64,000 nt of DNA from Bacteroidaceae bacterium. Lineage in GTDB: Bacteria; Bacteroidota; Bacteroidia; Bacteroidales; Barnesiellaceae_A. The notes below the pieces were generated by a model. It saw only the letters and a list, made by a program, of their open reading frames with translations, was not told the DNA's origin and did no database searches. Within the stretch, counting starts at the first letter, position 1. Each line of letters begins with the position of its first letter. The stretch lies in the NCBI GenBank assembly GCA_017522135.1, contig JAFXAB010000050.1, forward strand, positions 1 to 64,000. The letters run 5' to 3'. The position numbers and the translations under genes are program-made. This document shows positions 20,838 through 29,949 of the stretch, piece after piece.

Positions 20838-22496
20838 TTATTGTTTTCTTTCTTGTGCACGTTGCAGTGCTATATCAAATGCTTGATGATAATATACGAT
20901 AAAGTTTTTCCACTCGGCTTCGGCGGCCAACTGCGATGCAGCCTTGTCTATTGCCGACTTCTCTTTGGCACTCATCTTGCTCAACGCCACAATAGTATCG
21001 GCAAGTTGTTGAGATACTGCAGTAAAGTTATCGTCATAGCGACGCAACACCTCTACACCGGTGGCTTTCAAGGTACTTGCATCATGACCTGTTACCCATT
21101 GACCAAAACCCGACAATTGTGTGGTAACGGTAGGAATACCGAAAGCAACACTTTCGAGCGGAGTGTATCCCCAAGGCTCGTAGTAGCTGGGGAATGCAGT
21201 TGCATCCATACCTACAAGAATGTCGTAGTAAGGCATGTTGAGCAATCCGTCACTACCTGTGAGGTATGAGGGTATAAATACTATTTTTACAAAACAATCG
21301 GGGTGATTGTTCAATCCGAGCCAATGTATTTGATTGACAATGTTGTCACTATCGTAGTTGTGTAAGTGGTGCGTGATGATAGGGTCGGATAGGGGAGTGT
21401 CGAAACCCTCACCTTGTGTCATGCGTTGCACCAAGTCGACACGAGGAGTGTCTACCCATCCGGGAGTGAGCACAAATGCAATAATCTCTCGATTGAGATC
21501 GCGATGCTGTGCCATGCGGGCTACCGAATCTACAAACAGGTCTATACCTTTGTTGCGATATTCATAACGGCCCGATGTAGCAACCAAAAAAGCATCCTCC
21601 GAAGGCTTGTGACAATTGAGGTTGTATACTACGTCAAGAAGTTTCTCGCGTGCTTGCTTGCGCTTGGCAGGCATATCCTTCTTTGTGGGTACAAAGTTGC
21701 GTTCAAAGCCATTAGGCGTCACAATATCGGGTTGTCTCTCAAGTAGTTGCGCACATTCGCGAGCAGTAATATCACTTACCGTTGTAAAACAGTCGGAGTG
21801 AATGGCGGCACGTTTCTCTACCGAATGTTTCGACACCATGTTGAGCTCTTGTGCCATTTGATCGCCATTATATCCGGCCAAATAGTTGTATAGAGGCTTG
21901 TTGTTTCCGGCTATAGAACGCCCTATCGAAGTAGCATGAGTTGTGAAAAGTGTGGCTATACCGGGTTGGAAGTGTTTGAGATAAAGCAATCCCATGGCAG
22001 TAGTCCACTCGTTGAAGTGTGCTACCACATTCTTTTCTTTACCGTCGATGTATAGGTAGTAGTTTTCTATAACAAGTGCCGATGCCCATGCAAAGGCCGA
22101 TGCCTCGTCATAGTCGCCGTATGCAGGCATAGAATCTACTCCATACAATTCCCACATTAATTTATACAACTCATTTTTATGGTCGTACAAGGGTGTAAAG
22201 TCTACAAGTATAACAATGGGAGTTCCTGGTATATCCCAGCGACCTGTTCTCACTTGAAGGCCATAGGGTAGTTGAGCTTGTTCGAGCCAACCTTTTGTTA
22301 CCTTCTTATCTTCAATAAAGTAGGGCGAAGGTTTCTCTTTCCACACATCGGGACCTATGAAAACCACTTTGTCTTTATAATCTTTTTGAAGCGTCTTGGC
22401 TTTGGTTGACAGCACTGTATAGATACCTCCAACCATGTTACATACTTCCCAACTTGCTTCAAATATATAATCGGGTCGTAATTGACTTTTAGACAT
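20838..22496 (-). CDS. Glycogen synthase, GT3-like
   Basis: A 552-residue glycosyltransferase resembling the eukaryotic-type (GT3) glycogen synthase rather than bacterial ADP-glucose GlgA. Its features are '[22 protein letters not shown]' at the N-terminus, '[15 protein letters not shown]', '[14 protein letters not shown]', '[11 protein letters not shown]' and the C-terminal acceptor loop '[22 protein letters not shown]'. It should extend glycogen from UDP- or ADP-glucose; the donor cannot be told from sequence. It is the first gene of a two-gene operon with glgP. No branching enzyme or glgC is in the window. Confidence 0.9.
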   Translation of the reverse strand: MSKSQLRPDYIFEASWEVCNMVGGIYTVLSTKAKTLQKDYKDKVVFIGPDVWKEKPSPYFIEDKKVTKGWLEQAQLPYGLQVRTGRWDIPGTPIVILVDFTPLYDHKNELYKLMWELYGVDSMPAYGDYDEASAFAWASALVIENYYLYIDGKEKNVVAHFNEWTTAMGLLYLKHFQPGIATLFTTHATSIGRSIAGNNKPLYNYLAGYNGDQMAQELNMVSKHSVEKRAAIHSDCFTTVSDITARECAQLLERQPDIVTPNGFERNFVPTKKDMPAKRKQAREKLLDVVYNLNCHKPSEDAFLVATSGRYEYRNKGIDLFVDSVARMAQHRDLNREIIAFVLTPGWVDTPRVDLVQRMTQGEGFDTPLSDPIITHHLHNYDSDNIVNQIHWLGLNNHPDCFVKIVFIPSYLTGSDGLLNMPYYDILVGMDATAFPSYYEPWGYTPLESVAFGIPTVTTQLSGFGQWVTGHDASTLKATGVEVLRRYDDNFTAVSQQLADTIVALSKMSAKEKSAIDKAASQLAAEAEWKNFIVYYHQAFDIALQRAQERKQ

Positions 22497-22532
22497 ATCG
22501 TTTTTAAAAATCTACATTGTATATTTAAACTG

Positions 22533-22540
22533 CAAATTTA
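22533..22540 (-). promoter_or_regulatory. -7 element of the glycogen synthase promoter
   Basis: The minus strand reads TAAATTTG, 36 bases before the ATG. The -33 position 20 bases further up reads TTTC, one off TTTG. Confidence 0.55.
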
Positions 22541-22653
22541 CTGATTTTTTCTCTCTTGAGGAAAATTTCTTGATTTGAAATTTATACTTATTCTTATGCA
22601 ATCGTTATCATTGTAGAAAGTATCGATGAATGATATGATAAGTAGACCTATAA

Positions 22654-22685
22654 TTTGGTTTTATCTGTAATGTTTACTATATTTG
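22654..22685 (+). promoter_or_regulatory. Promoter of the 22724 operon
   Basis: TTTG (22654-22657), 20-base spacer, TATATTTG (22678-22685). This is a full Bacteroidota promoter, with the start expected near 22692 and the first ATG at 22724. Confidence 0.75.
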
Positions 22686-22723
22686 CATAATATAGAAATC
22701 ACTAAATTCTAACACATAAGATT

Positions 22724-23008
22724 ATGGCAAATAAAAGAAATCTTAAGAAAGAAATCAATGCAATTGTTTCGACCCTCATAGGTGAGTATATCCTTACAAG
22801 AGAGTTTGTACCCGGAGTAAATGCAGAAAAAGCCAACAATATATTGGTTAAAATCAAAGAGTTGCGCGACGAATTCTTGGCTCGTGTTGGTGCAAATGGA
22901 GGCAAAGACCGCAAGCAAGTGAAAGCATACTACAAGCATTTGAAGAGCGACTTTAATGCCAAGGTAGATGAAATTTTGTCGGACTTTGAGGAGATAACAA
23001 AAGATTAA
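22724..23008 (+). CDS. Small conserved helical protein of unknown function
   Basis: A 94-residue, highly charged protein with no signal or membrane segment. It is predicted to be mostly helical, with Lys/Glu-rich stretches ('KKEINAIVSTLIGEYIL', 'DRKQVKAYYKHLKSDFNAKVDEIL'). Bacteroidota homologues exist as hypotheticals. It opens an operon with an acyltransferase (2 bases later), an amidase and a CvfB-like protein. No function can be assigned. Confidence 0.75.
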   Translation: MANKRNLKKEINAIVSTLIGEYILTREFVPGVNAEKANNILVKIKELRDEFLARVGANGGKDRKQVKAYYKHLKSDFNAKVDEILSDFEEITKD

Positions 23009-23010
23009 CA

Positions 23011-23571
23011 ATGGGACTGGGAGCTTATATAGCTGCAAAATTACTGAAGTTGGGTGGTTGGACTGTTAATGTCGGACTGCCCGACTTTGATAAATGTGTG
23101 ATATGTGTTGCACCGCATACAAGCAACTGGGATTTTATTATATGCGAACTTGCATATACATCATTGGGTCGTAAGGCCGGATTTATGATGAAGAAGGATT
23201 GGTTCTTCTTTCCGCTCGGTCATTTCTTCCGTGCCATAGGCGGTGTACCTGTCGATCGCAGTCGTCGCACCGACTTGGTTGAACAGATTGTCGAGCAATT
23301 TAACTCCCAAGAGAAGCTGTCGATAGCAATAACTCCCGAGGCTACTCGTAAAGCCAATCCCAATTGGAAAACCGGATTCTATCGTATAGCAATGGGCGCG
23401 GGCGTACCTATTGTGTTGGCGTATCTCGACTATGACAAGCGCGAAGTGGGTATAGAACGCACCTTCAATCCTACCGGCAATGTCGATGCCGATATGGAGG
23501 ATATAAAGCGATACTATATGCGATTCAATGGTAAGTATAAAGATAAATTTGTAACCGGACTCGAAAAATAA
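23011..23571 (+). CDS. PlsC-like acyltransferase
   Basis: A 186-residue lysophospholipid acyltransferase-superfamily protein. The catalytic H-x4-D motif is His36-Asp41 ('APHTSNWDF'), followed by 'GGVPVDRSRRTDLVEQI' and 'AITPEATRKANPNWKTGFYRIA', the acyl-acceptor binding blocks. It probably acylates a 1-acyl-glycerophosphate or a related lipid at the inner membrane. It is shorter than classical PlsC and lacks an obvious N-terminal membrane helix. Confidence 0.85.
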   Translation: MGLGAYIAAKLLKLGGWTVNVGLPDFDKCVICVAPHTSNWDFIICELAYTSLGRKAGFMMKKDWFFFPLGHFFRAIGGVPVDRSRRTDLVEQIVEQFNSQEKLSIAITPEATRKANPNWKTGFYRIAMGAGVPIVLAYLDYDKREVGIERTFNPTGNVDADMEDIKRYYMRFNGKYKDKFVTGLEK

Positions 23572-23578
23572 CAACTGT

Positions 23579-24358
23579 ATGGAAAAACTACGTATTGCCT
23601 TGTTGCAGAACGATATAATATGGGAGAATGTAGAAGCCAACTTGGCTTACTGCGAGAAGGCTATACAAAGTCTTGGTGCGGATGTACATGTGGCAGTATT
23701 ACCCGAGATGTTCACCACCGGATTTTCTATGTCGGCCGTACAATATGCCGAAGAGGGTGAGGGTAAGACACTTGTTGCCCTGAAAAAATGGGCTGCTCGT
23801 TACGATGTAGCCTTAGCCGGTAGTTATATCGCCCGTGAAGAGGGCAAATGCTACAACCGAGGTTTTTTTGTAAAACCTTGTGGTGAAGTAACTTTTTATG
23901 ACAAACGTCACCTTTTCCGTATGGGCGACGAGGGTAAGGTTTTTGCCGCAGGCAACCATCGCGTAGTCGTACATTACCGTGAGTGGCGCATAGCTCTCTT
24001 TATTTGTTACGACTTGCGCTTCCCGGTGTGGAGCCGCAATGTAGAGAATGAATATGATATAGCACTATATGTAGCCTCATGGCCTCAAGTGCGCTCTCAT
24101 GTATGGCGCAGCCTGCTTGTAGCACGTGCCATCGAAAACGCTTGCTATGTATGTGGCGTAAACAGAGTGGGTGAAGACGGCATGTCACTTGCATATATTG
24201 GCGATACTATGGCCATTGACTTCAAAGGCACAACAATAGACAAGGTGCCTGATGGTGAACAAGGTCATATAGTCGTAGAGTTGGACGGCGACAAGTTACA
24301 ATCTTTCCGCAAGAAATTTCCCACTTGGCGCGATGCTGATGTTTTCACGATACAATAA
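23579..24358 (+). CDS. Nitrilase-superfamily amidohydrolase (omega-amidase-like)
   Basis: A 259-residue carbon-nitrogen hydrolase. The catalytic Glu-Lys-Cys triad is Glu43 ('LPEMFTTGF'), Lys109 ('YDKRHLF') and Cys143 ('FICYDLRFPVWS'). The layout matches the YafV/Nit2 branch, which removes omega-amides such as alpha-ketoglutaramate or repairs deaminated glutathione. It lies 7 bases after the acyltransferase and 9 before the CvfB-like gene, in one operon. Confidence 0.9.
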   Translation: MEKLRIALLQNDIIWENVEANLAYCEKAIQSLGADVHVAVLPEMFTTGFSMSAVQYAEEGEGKTLVALKKWAARYDVALAGSYIAREEGKCYNRGFFVKPCGEVTFYDKRHLFRMGDEGKVFAAGNHRVVVHYREWRIALFICYDLRFPVWSRNVENEYDIALYVASWPQVRSHVWRSLLVARAIENACYVCGVNRVGEDGMSLAYIGDTMAIDFKGTTIDKVPDGEQGHIVVELDGDKLQSFRKKFPTWRDADVFTIQ

Positions 24359-24367
24359 TATACCGAT

Positions 24368-25213
24368 ATGATAAACGTAGGACAATACAATACGTTGCGA
24401 GTTGTCAAAGTGGTAGAGTTTGGTGTCTACCTCGATGGTGGAGAATTGGGCGAGATACTCTTACCGGCCAAATATGTGCCCGAAGGTACTGTGGAAGACA
24501 GTGAAGTAGAAGTGTTTGTGTACCACGACAGCGAAGATCGCCTCATTGCCACCACCGAAGAGCCATACATAATGGTAGGCGAGTTTGCTTTCCTTGAGAC
24601 GAAGATGGTGAACCGCATAGGCGCATTTCTTGATTGGGGTATCACTGCCAAAGACCTCCTTGTGCCCTTTGCCGAGCAGCGTGCTACGATGCGAGAAGGT
24701 GGTGTATACCTTGTATACGCTTTTCTGGATGATATGACAGGTCGTATCGTTGCATCGTCGAAAGTAGATAAATTCTTGGATAATACCCCTCCGCAGTATG
24801 AAGTCAATCAAGCTGTCGAATTGCTTGTCGTACAAGAAACAGAGTTGGGGTATAAAGTAATCGTTGAAAATCGCCATTGGGGCATGGTGTATAAGAATGA
24901 GGTATATACCACTATCGAACCCGGTGACTTTGTAACAGGATATATCAAGAAAGTGCGCGATGATGAGAAATTGGATGTATCATTGCAACCTACCGGTTAT
25001 CAACGTGCGGTAGGAGATGGTGCTATTGCCGAGCGTATCATGAAAGAGTTGCAACGTGCCGGTGGATTTTTGCCTTACGGCGATAAGACCGATGCCGATG
25101 TGATTGTGCGCACATTTGGTTGCAGCAAGAAAAACTTTAAGAAATCTATAGGCAGCCTTTACAAGGAACGTTGTATAGAAATAACCTCCGATGGTATAAA
25201 GTTGGTAAAATAA
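24368..25213 (+). CDS. CvfB-like S1-domain RNA-binding protein
   Basis: A 281-residue protein with tandem S1-type OB folds and a C-terminal winged helix. S1 signatures are 'VVEFGVYLDGGELGEILLPAKYVP' (about 20-40), 'MVNRIGAFLDWGITAKDLLVPFAEQ' (about 80-105) and 'GDFVTGYIKKVRDDEKLDVSLQP'. The last 60 residues ('FGCSKKNFKKSIGSLYKERCIEI') match the CvfB winged helix. CvfB affects virulence gene expression in staphylococci; the role here is unknown. It is last in its operon, with a terminator at 25238. Confidence 0.88.
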   Translation: MINVGQYNTLRVVKVVEFGVYLDGGELGEILLPAKYVPEGTVEDSEVEVFVYHDSEDRLIATTEEPYIMVGEFAFLETKMVNRIGAFLDWGITAKDLLVPFAEQRATMREGGVYLVYAFLDDMTGRIVASSKVDKFLDNTPPQYEVNQAVELLVVQETELGYKVIVENRHWGMVYKNEVYTTIEPGDFVTGYIKKVRDDEKLDVSLQPTGYQRAVGDGAIAERIMKELQRAGGFLPYGDKTDADVIVRTFGCSKKNFKKSIGSLYKERCIEITSDGIKLVK

Positions 25214-25237
25214 CAAACATAACACATTCCTATATCT

Positions 25238-25278
25238 AATACCGATTTTCGTCATGCGACAGTCGGTATTATTTTTTT
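25238..25278 (+). terminator. Terminator after the CvfB-like gene
   Basis: AATACCGA (25238-25245) pairs with TCGGTATT (25263-25270), followed by a run of seven T. Confidence 0.8.
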
Positions 25279-25364
25279 AAGCCAAACAATTCATTGTGAA
25301 ATGTTGTTTTAGTGAGTAGATAATATACTATAATCTCAGTCTATAACTCTAAAACAACGTTGAT

Positions 25365-26441
25365 ATGAAACGAACGCTACTTACGGCATCATTGCTCATT
25401 GTTACGTTGGTTGTATGTGCAGCCCCCAACAAAAACGAAGTGAAGAAACTCAAAGAGTTCTTGCAAAACACATCGGTACACGGAAAGAGTAATTATCAAC
25501 AATTGGGTGTGCCCCTTAATGAGCCGGCAATGTGGAGTGGAGTGACATGGAACAATGATGGACATGTTACGGCTATCGAATGGCGCGACAAGAAACTCTG
25601 TGGACAACTCGATGTATCGGGGTTTGTGGCTATAGAGTCTGTTGATGTTTCGCACAATGAGATAACGATGCTCAATGTGTCGGGTTGCGTTGCATTGCAG
25701 TCTCTCGATGTCAGCCATAATCATCTCTCGGAACTTGCCCTCAACAATTGTCCCAAGCTGATGGCTATCAATTGCTACCGCAACAGACTCACCGAAATGT
25801 CTGTTACAGGTACACCTATGCTCAAGATGCTCAATTGTACAGGAAATCTTTTTGTGACACTCGACGTGAGTGGTGCGCCTGTGCTGGAGACTCTCTATGC
25901 TCAGAATTGTCATCTTGAGCGACTTGACGTTGATAGTTGTGCCAACTTGCGCACACTGTATTGTGGATACAATCATCTCACATCCATCACCTTAGTGGGT
26001 ACAGACAACCTCAAGCACATCAATATTGATAATAACAATATCACAAAACTTTATATACAAGACCTTGCGTCTCTGGTCACCTTATCGTGCAGTGAAAACA
26101 ACATGACACAACTCGCATTGGTAAATTGTACAGCTCTGGCAGACTTGATATGCTCCTACAACGACCTTACTTCGATAGACCTGAAAGGAACGAATAAACT
26201 GTCGTTTGTCGATTGTTCGTATAATGACTTGACCACCCTCGACTTGAGCGACCAAATAATGCTTGAACGTGTTATATGCAACAACAACCAACTGATGACA
26301 CTCGATGTATCGCAGTGCCCCAATTTGATGTACATCGATTGTCGTTACAACCAGATAAACGACTTGCGGACAATGGGAGATACCAACTTGCGTATGGTGG
26401 CAAGTCAGTGGAATTTTGTAGCCGGAACGTATGCCTATTGA
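25365..26441 (+). CDS. Secreted leucine-rich-repeat protein
   Basis: A 358-residue protein with a Sec signal ('LLTASLLIVTLVVCAAP'). From about residue 85 it is built of 20-22-residue repeats of the form L.xLDVSx.x.L..L.C..N.L, for example 'LQSLDVSHNHLSELALNNC' and 'LMTLDVSQCPNLMYIDC'. This is the Cys/Asn-rich LRR class found in Bacteroidota surface proteins. The mature N-terminus before the repeats ('LKEFLQNT', 'MWSGVTWNNDG') may cap the solenoid. No type IX sorting domain, LPXTG or lipobox is visible, so how it is retained, if at all, is unclear. It is flanked by terminators, so it is monocistronic. Confidence 0.85.
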   Translation: MKRTLLTASLLIVTLVVCAAPNKNEVKKLKEFLQNTSVHGKSNYQQLGVPLNEPAMWSGVTWNNDGHVTAIEWRDKKLCGQLDVSGFVAIESVDVSHNEITMLNVSGCVALQSLDVSHNHLSELALNNCPKLMAINCYRNRLTEMSVTGTPMLKMLNCTGNLFVTLDVSGAPVLETLYAQNCHLERLDVDSCANLRTLYCGYNHLTSITLVGTDNLKHINIDNNNITKLYIQDLASLVTLSCSENNMTQLALVNCTALADLICSYNDLTSIDLKGTNKLSFVDCSYNDLTTLDLSDQIMLERVICNNNQLMTLDVSQCPNLMYIDCRYNQINDLRTMGDTNLRMVASQWNFVAGTYAY

Positions 26442-26499
26442 TTAATAATTATACATTGAAGCAATACATACACCCATAAAGTTTTCTCATCTAAGAGAG

Positions 26500-26539
26500 T
26501 CGGGCAAAAAACTTCTGCAACCGGATGTTTTTTGCCCGA
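26500..26539 (+). terminator. Terminator after the LRR gene
   Basis: TCGGGCAAAAAAC (26500-26512) pairs perfectly with GTTTTTTGCCCGA (26527-26539). The T-rich right arm can serve as the release tract. Confidence 0.75.
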
Positions 26540-26666
26540 TTCTGTGTATTTATCAGTAGACTGATATTGTTTGTTATAGATATTGCTTATATATAACTTG
26601 TAAATAAAAAGGTATGTTATTTTTGTAACCATTGAGATTTGATATAAGTCAAAAAAACACATACTA

Positions 26667-26698
26667 TTTGATTTATAACAAAACATTCTTTATATTTG
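26667..26698 (+). promoter_or_regulatory. Promoter of the subtilisin-like protease
   Basis: TTTG (26667-26670), 20-base spacer, TATATTTG (26691-26698), then the ATG at 26732. A textbook Bacteroidota promoter. Confidence 0.8.
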
Positions 26699-26731
26699 CA
26701 AAAATATATAGTAAAATGTCAATCTTCACGT

Positions 26732-28930
26732 ATGAAAAGAATATTATTGTCAATAGTGACCATATTTGCCGTCTATACAGTATCTATAGCACAAGTAGAT
26801 TATAGTAAACTCTCGTCACATCTGGCCGGTATGTTGCGCACTGAGTCGGGCGTGTTGTCCAAACGTCTCCCCGGCACTGCTACAGAGTCGAGCCTGCTTG
26901 TATTTGTTGCTCTTACCAATGGTGAGCAAGATGAGTCGGTGTTTGACGAGTATGCATGTAAAGTGGTGGATAGGATAGGTCGCGTATATATTGTAAATAT
27001 ACCCATGAGCAGTGTGCCACCGCTTACGTTAGATGCTCGTATTGAGCGAATTGAAGCCGAGCGAATGCCTCGTATAGCAATAGATGATACAAAGGAGTAT
27101 ATAAATGTCACCGATATATATAGCGGTGTAGGTCTGCCACAAGCATTCACCGGTAAAGGTGTTGTGTCGGGTATTTTTGATTGCTATTACGATTTTACCC
27201 ATCCGGCATTTTATGATGAAAATGGCAACTGTCGTATCAAGTATTACTATGACTTCTGTTGGCCCAATAGTGATGGTACAAAAGGACATGCAATAGAAAA
27301 TGCCCACGAGATAATGCAACATAAACATTCTAAGTATACCTACAATGTTACACATGGTACACATGTGGCAAGTACGATGGCAGGCTCGAGTGTTGATGGC
27401 AAGTATGGTGGTATAGCCTATGAAAGTGACATATATTTGGCCGATTTCAATTCCGACCGAGCCGATTTTGAAAACCCCAACGAGCATACATCAGCCACAG
27501 CCGTATTGGGCTTTAAGTATCTGTTTGACAAGGCAGCCGAGGAGCAAAAGCCTTGTGTAGTCAATTTCAGCAGTTGCGAGAGTATAACATTGTCTCGTCA
27601 ACGCATTCTTGAGAGTGAGGCTCTTGCCGAATTGGTAGGTCCGGGGCGCATTATAGTGGCTGCCTGTGGCAATATGGGGCATCAAGTGCCATACATGGAG
27701 AAACCAAGCGATATGCCACAAGCCGGAGTAGCTATTACCAATGGTATAGGTGGTGGAAATATTATCGATATGGATATTGTCACACCTGTCAATCAAACTG
27801 TTCGTTTCGATTTTTTAAGTATCAAGCTTATCGACCAATATATAGAGGGCACAATACTCTTCGACACCGATAGTATAAAAAAACTCGATAAAGATACATG
27901 TGTGCTCAATGTGACGGTGAGTGCCGGTGATATAGAACTGAAAGTATATAAAAGCGACTATGAAGATGCTCGCGGTGATGTTTTTCATATAAGTGGTACG
28001 TTTCCCAACTTGGCCTATTTGATGCTTTATGGTGCAACATGTTTGCTCACAGGTGATGGACCGGCATGGATGTATAGCGACTTGTTCTACTCACCTTTTG
28101 CCAATATCGCAGGTATTGCGGAGTATGAATGTGTGCAACCCGGATACTCGGTATCATGGCCGGCTACCTTGCCCTTCATTATTGCTGTAGGCGCTACAGG
28201 ATACAACTCTACTTTTATCAATATTGATGGTGATGAAAATACCGATGTCGATATGTTTAGACCCGATGCTCAAGGTCACATAGCAAAGTTTTCTTCGTTG
28301 GGCCCTACATTTGACGGAAAGATAAAGCCCGATGTTGTAGCACCCGGAATGAATATCATTGCTGCATATAATAGTTTTTCGACTACACAAGATGTCGATA
28401 GAAAATCGCTCACCGATAAAGTGAATTATAATGGAAAGGAGTATTACTACATGGCACAATCGGGAACATCTATGGCATCGCCTGTAGTAGCCGGAACTAT
28501 AGCATTGTGGTTGGAAGCCGATCCGACGCTTACACCTCAGGATATTATGGAAGTTATAGCATATTGTGCCAAGCATCCCGATGATACGATGGAATATCCC
28601 AACAACACGTATGGTTATGGTGAGATAGATGCATACAAGGGGTTGTTGTATGTGCTTAGTATGAAGGCAAATATCCCCGAATTGGATGAGCATCAACCTC
28701 GTAAGGCATACTTTAAGGTCGAAGGGAATAGAATAAATGTTTCATTTGCCCGAGATGTAGAGATAGACGACAGCCGAGTGTCGATATCGATATATGCAAT
28801 GAGTGGAGAGAAAGTACTTGACGTCAGAGGTACGACAGTAGATGTTTCGCGATTGTCTCGTGGTATATATGCAATACAACTCAATACCGGAGATAAGGCA
28901 ACTTCAGGCTCCACCCTGATAAGATTGTAG
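26732..28930 (+). CDS. Subtilisin-family (S8) protease with type IX sorting domain
   Basis: A 732-residue secreted serine protease. A Sec signal covers residues 1-20. The catalytic residues are Asp150 ('SGIFDCYYDFTHPAF'), His208 ('THGTHVAS') and Ser580 ('SGTSMASPVVAG'), with oxyanion Asn314 ('ACGNMG'). A large insert of about 160 residues separates the oxyanion region from the serine segment. The last 70 residues form a T9SS type A C-terminal domain ('VSIYAMSGEKVLDV', 'LSRGIYAIQLNTG'), so the enzyme should reach the cell surface. An in-frame TTG upstream is rejected because the ATG at 26732 starts the signal peptide. It is transcribed alone from its own promoter. Confidence 0.92.
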   Translation: MKRILLSIVTIFAVYTVSIAQVDYSKLSSHLAGMLRTESGVLSKRLPGTATESSLLVFVALTNGEQDESVFDEYACKVVDRIGRVYIVNIPMSSVPPLTLDARIERIEAERMPRIAIDDTKEYINVTDIYSGVGLPQAFTGKGVVSGIFDCYYDFTHPAFYDENGNCRIKYYYDFCWPNSDGTKGHAIENAHEIMQHKHSKYTYNVTHGTHVASTMAGSSVDGKYGGIAYESDIYLADFNSDRADFENPNEHTSATAVLGFKYLFDKAAEEQKPCVVNFSSCESITLSRQRILESEALAELVGPGRIIVAACGNMGHQVPYMEKPSDMPQAGVAITNGIGGGNIIDMDIVTPVNQTVRFDFLSIKLIDQYIEGTILFDTDSIKKLDKDTCVLNVTVSAGDIELKVYKSDYEDARGDVFHISGTFPNLAYLMLYGATCLLTGDGPAWMYSDLFYSPFANIAGIAEYECVQPGYSVSWPATLPFIIAVGATGYNSTFINIDGDENTDVDMFRPDAQGHIAKFSSLGPTFDGKIKPDVVAPGMNIIAAYNSFSTTQDVDRKSLTDKVNYNGKEYYYMAQSGTSMASPVVAGTIALWLEADPTLTPQDIMEVIAYCAKHPDDTMEYPNNTYGYGEIDAYKGLLYVLSMKANIPELDEHQPRKAYFKVEGNRINVSFARDVEIDDSRVSISIYAMSGEKVLDVRGTTVDVSRLSRGIYAIQLNTGDKATSGSTLIRL

Positions 28931-29027
28931 GTGTGGATAGTTGTATTGTCGATGAGTCAAATGAAACCTATAGCAAATTGGATTCTTGCATAATCTCTTG
29001 ATAGGTCACCCAAGAGTCTCACTATGC

Positions 29028-29735
29028 TTACCCGTTTTTGCTTATACGACGCAACTCTTCTTCTTTCAAAATCTTGATTTTACGACCATCTACCGTAATG
29101 AGTTGCTCCGACGCGAAACTTGTAAGAGTACGTATGGCATTGGACGTAGTCATGTTTGACAAGCTCGCCAAATCTTCGCGTGAGAGGTAGATATTGAGAG
29201 TAGTACTATTGGGCTCGTATCCATAGTTGTCATATAATACCATAAGCGACTCGGCAAGACGACCGCGAATGTGTTTTTGTGTGAGATTGACTGTACGAGT
29301 ATCCGATTGTCCGAGGTTGTTGGCCAATGTGCGAATAAAGAAAAATGCAAGGTTGTTGTTGCAACGCACATGCTCCTCAACCAAAGTCATGGGAAGAAAT
29401 CCTACTTGAGTACTCTCTATGGCGGCTCCTGAAGTTACATAGTTTTCGTTGGCAAAGTAAGCGCGATAGCCAAAGTATTGTCCGGGACGCATCAAACGAA
29501 TGATTTGGTTACGATCGCCATTACCTTTTTTATATACTTTCACCTTACCTTTTATCAGATACATCAGATGCGAAGGTGTATCTCCTTCGTTATATATTAT
29601 TTCGTTTTTCTTGAAGTTCTGAATCTTGAAGTTATCGGAAATGATACGTTTCTCCTCACCATCAAGGAGAGCCCAGAAATCCGACATTTCATTCTGTAAG
29701 ATAGATTGTAATGTACTCTTTTTTACCATCGCCAT
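29028..29735 (-). CDS. Crp/Fnr-family transcription regulator
   Basis: A 235-residue regulator. Residues 30-130 form a cyclic-nucleotide-binding fold ('NEIIYNEGDTPSHLMYLIKGKVKVYKK', 'RPGQYFGYRAYF'), and the C-terminal domain has a Crp-type winged helix ('YLSREDLASLSNMTTSNAIRTLTSF'). No cysteine cluster for an Fnr iron-sulfur centre is visible and the cAMP-contact residues are not conserved, so the ligand is unknown. Met3 at 29729 is an alternative start. It is monocistronic and converges on the protease gene. Confidence 0.88.
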   Translation of the reverse strand: MAMVKKSTLQSILQNEMSDFWALLDGEEKRIISDNFKIQNFKKNEIIYNEGDTPSHLMYLIKGKVKVYKKGNGDRNQIIRLMRPGQYFGYRAYFANENYVTSGAAIESTQVGFLPMTLVEEHVRCNNNLAFFFIRTLANNLGQSDTRTVNLTQKHIRGRLAESLMVLYDNYGYEPNSTTLNIYLSREDLASLSNMTTSNAIRTLTSFASEQLITVDGRKIKILKEEELRRISKNG

Positions 29736-29757
29736 GTGCTTATAATCATATCATTGG

Positions 29758-29765
29758 CAAAATTA
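29758..29765 (-). promoter_or_regulatory. -7 element of the Crp-type regulator
   Basis: The minus strand reads TAATTTTG, 22 bases before the ATG. A -33 TTTG is not obvious. Confidence 0.45.
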
Positions 29766-29873
29766 GTTAAAAATTTGATATAGAACATTAGAAAAATAGG
29801 GGTATAAATGTTATTTAACATGTTTTATTAGCATTTTTTATTGATTGTAACGTTTTTGCAACAATGTAACGTA

Positions 29874-29913
29874 ATAAAAAAGCCGACATGTAACAAGTTG
29901 ATACATATCGGCT
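29874..29913 (-). terminator. Terminator after trxB
   Basis: AGCCGACATGTA (29881-29892) pairs with TACATATCGGCT (29902-29913), with one mismatch. The minus strand continues into six T residues. It closes the ftsK-lolA-trxB transcript. Confidence 0.8.
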
Positions 29914-29949
29914 TATATATTAAGTCGGATTATACTGAAGTTATTTTTA

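Noticed and set aside
26082-26291. Minus-strand open frames opposite the LRR gene, including one of 195 codons at 25389
   Set aside because: Repeat-rich LRR coding often leaves long antisense frames; no start signal or homology is visible.
27029-27487. 152-codon minus-strand frame opposite the subtilisin gene
   Set aside because: Entirely inside a strongly supported protease coding region; Cys/Ile-rich shadow translation.
28995-29016. CTCTTG/CAAGAG stem between the protease and Crp-type genes as a terminator
   Set aside because: Only a 6-bp stem with a 10-base loop and no T run on either strand.
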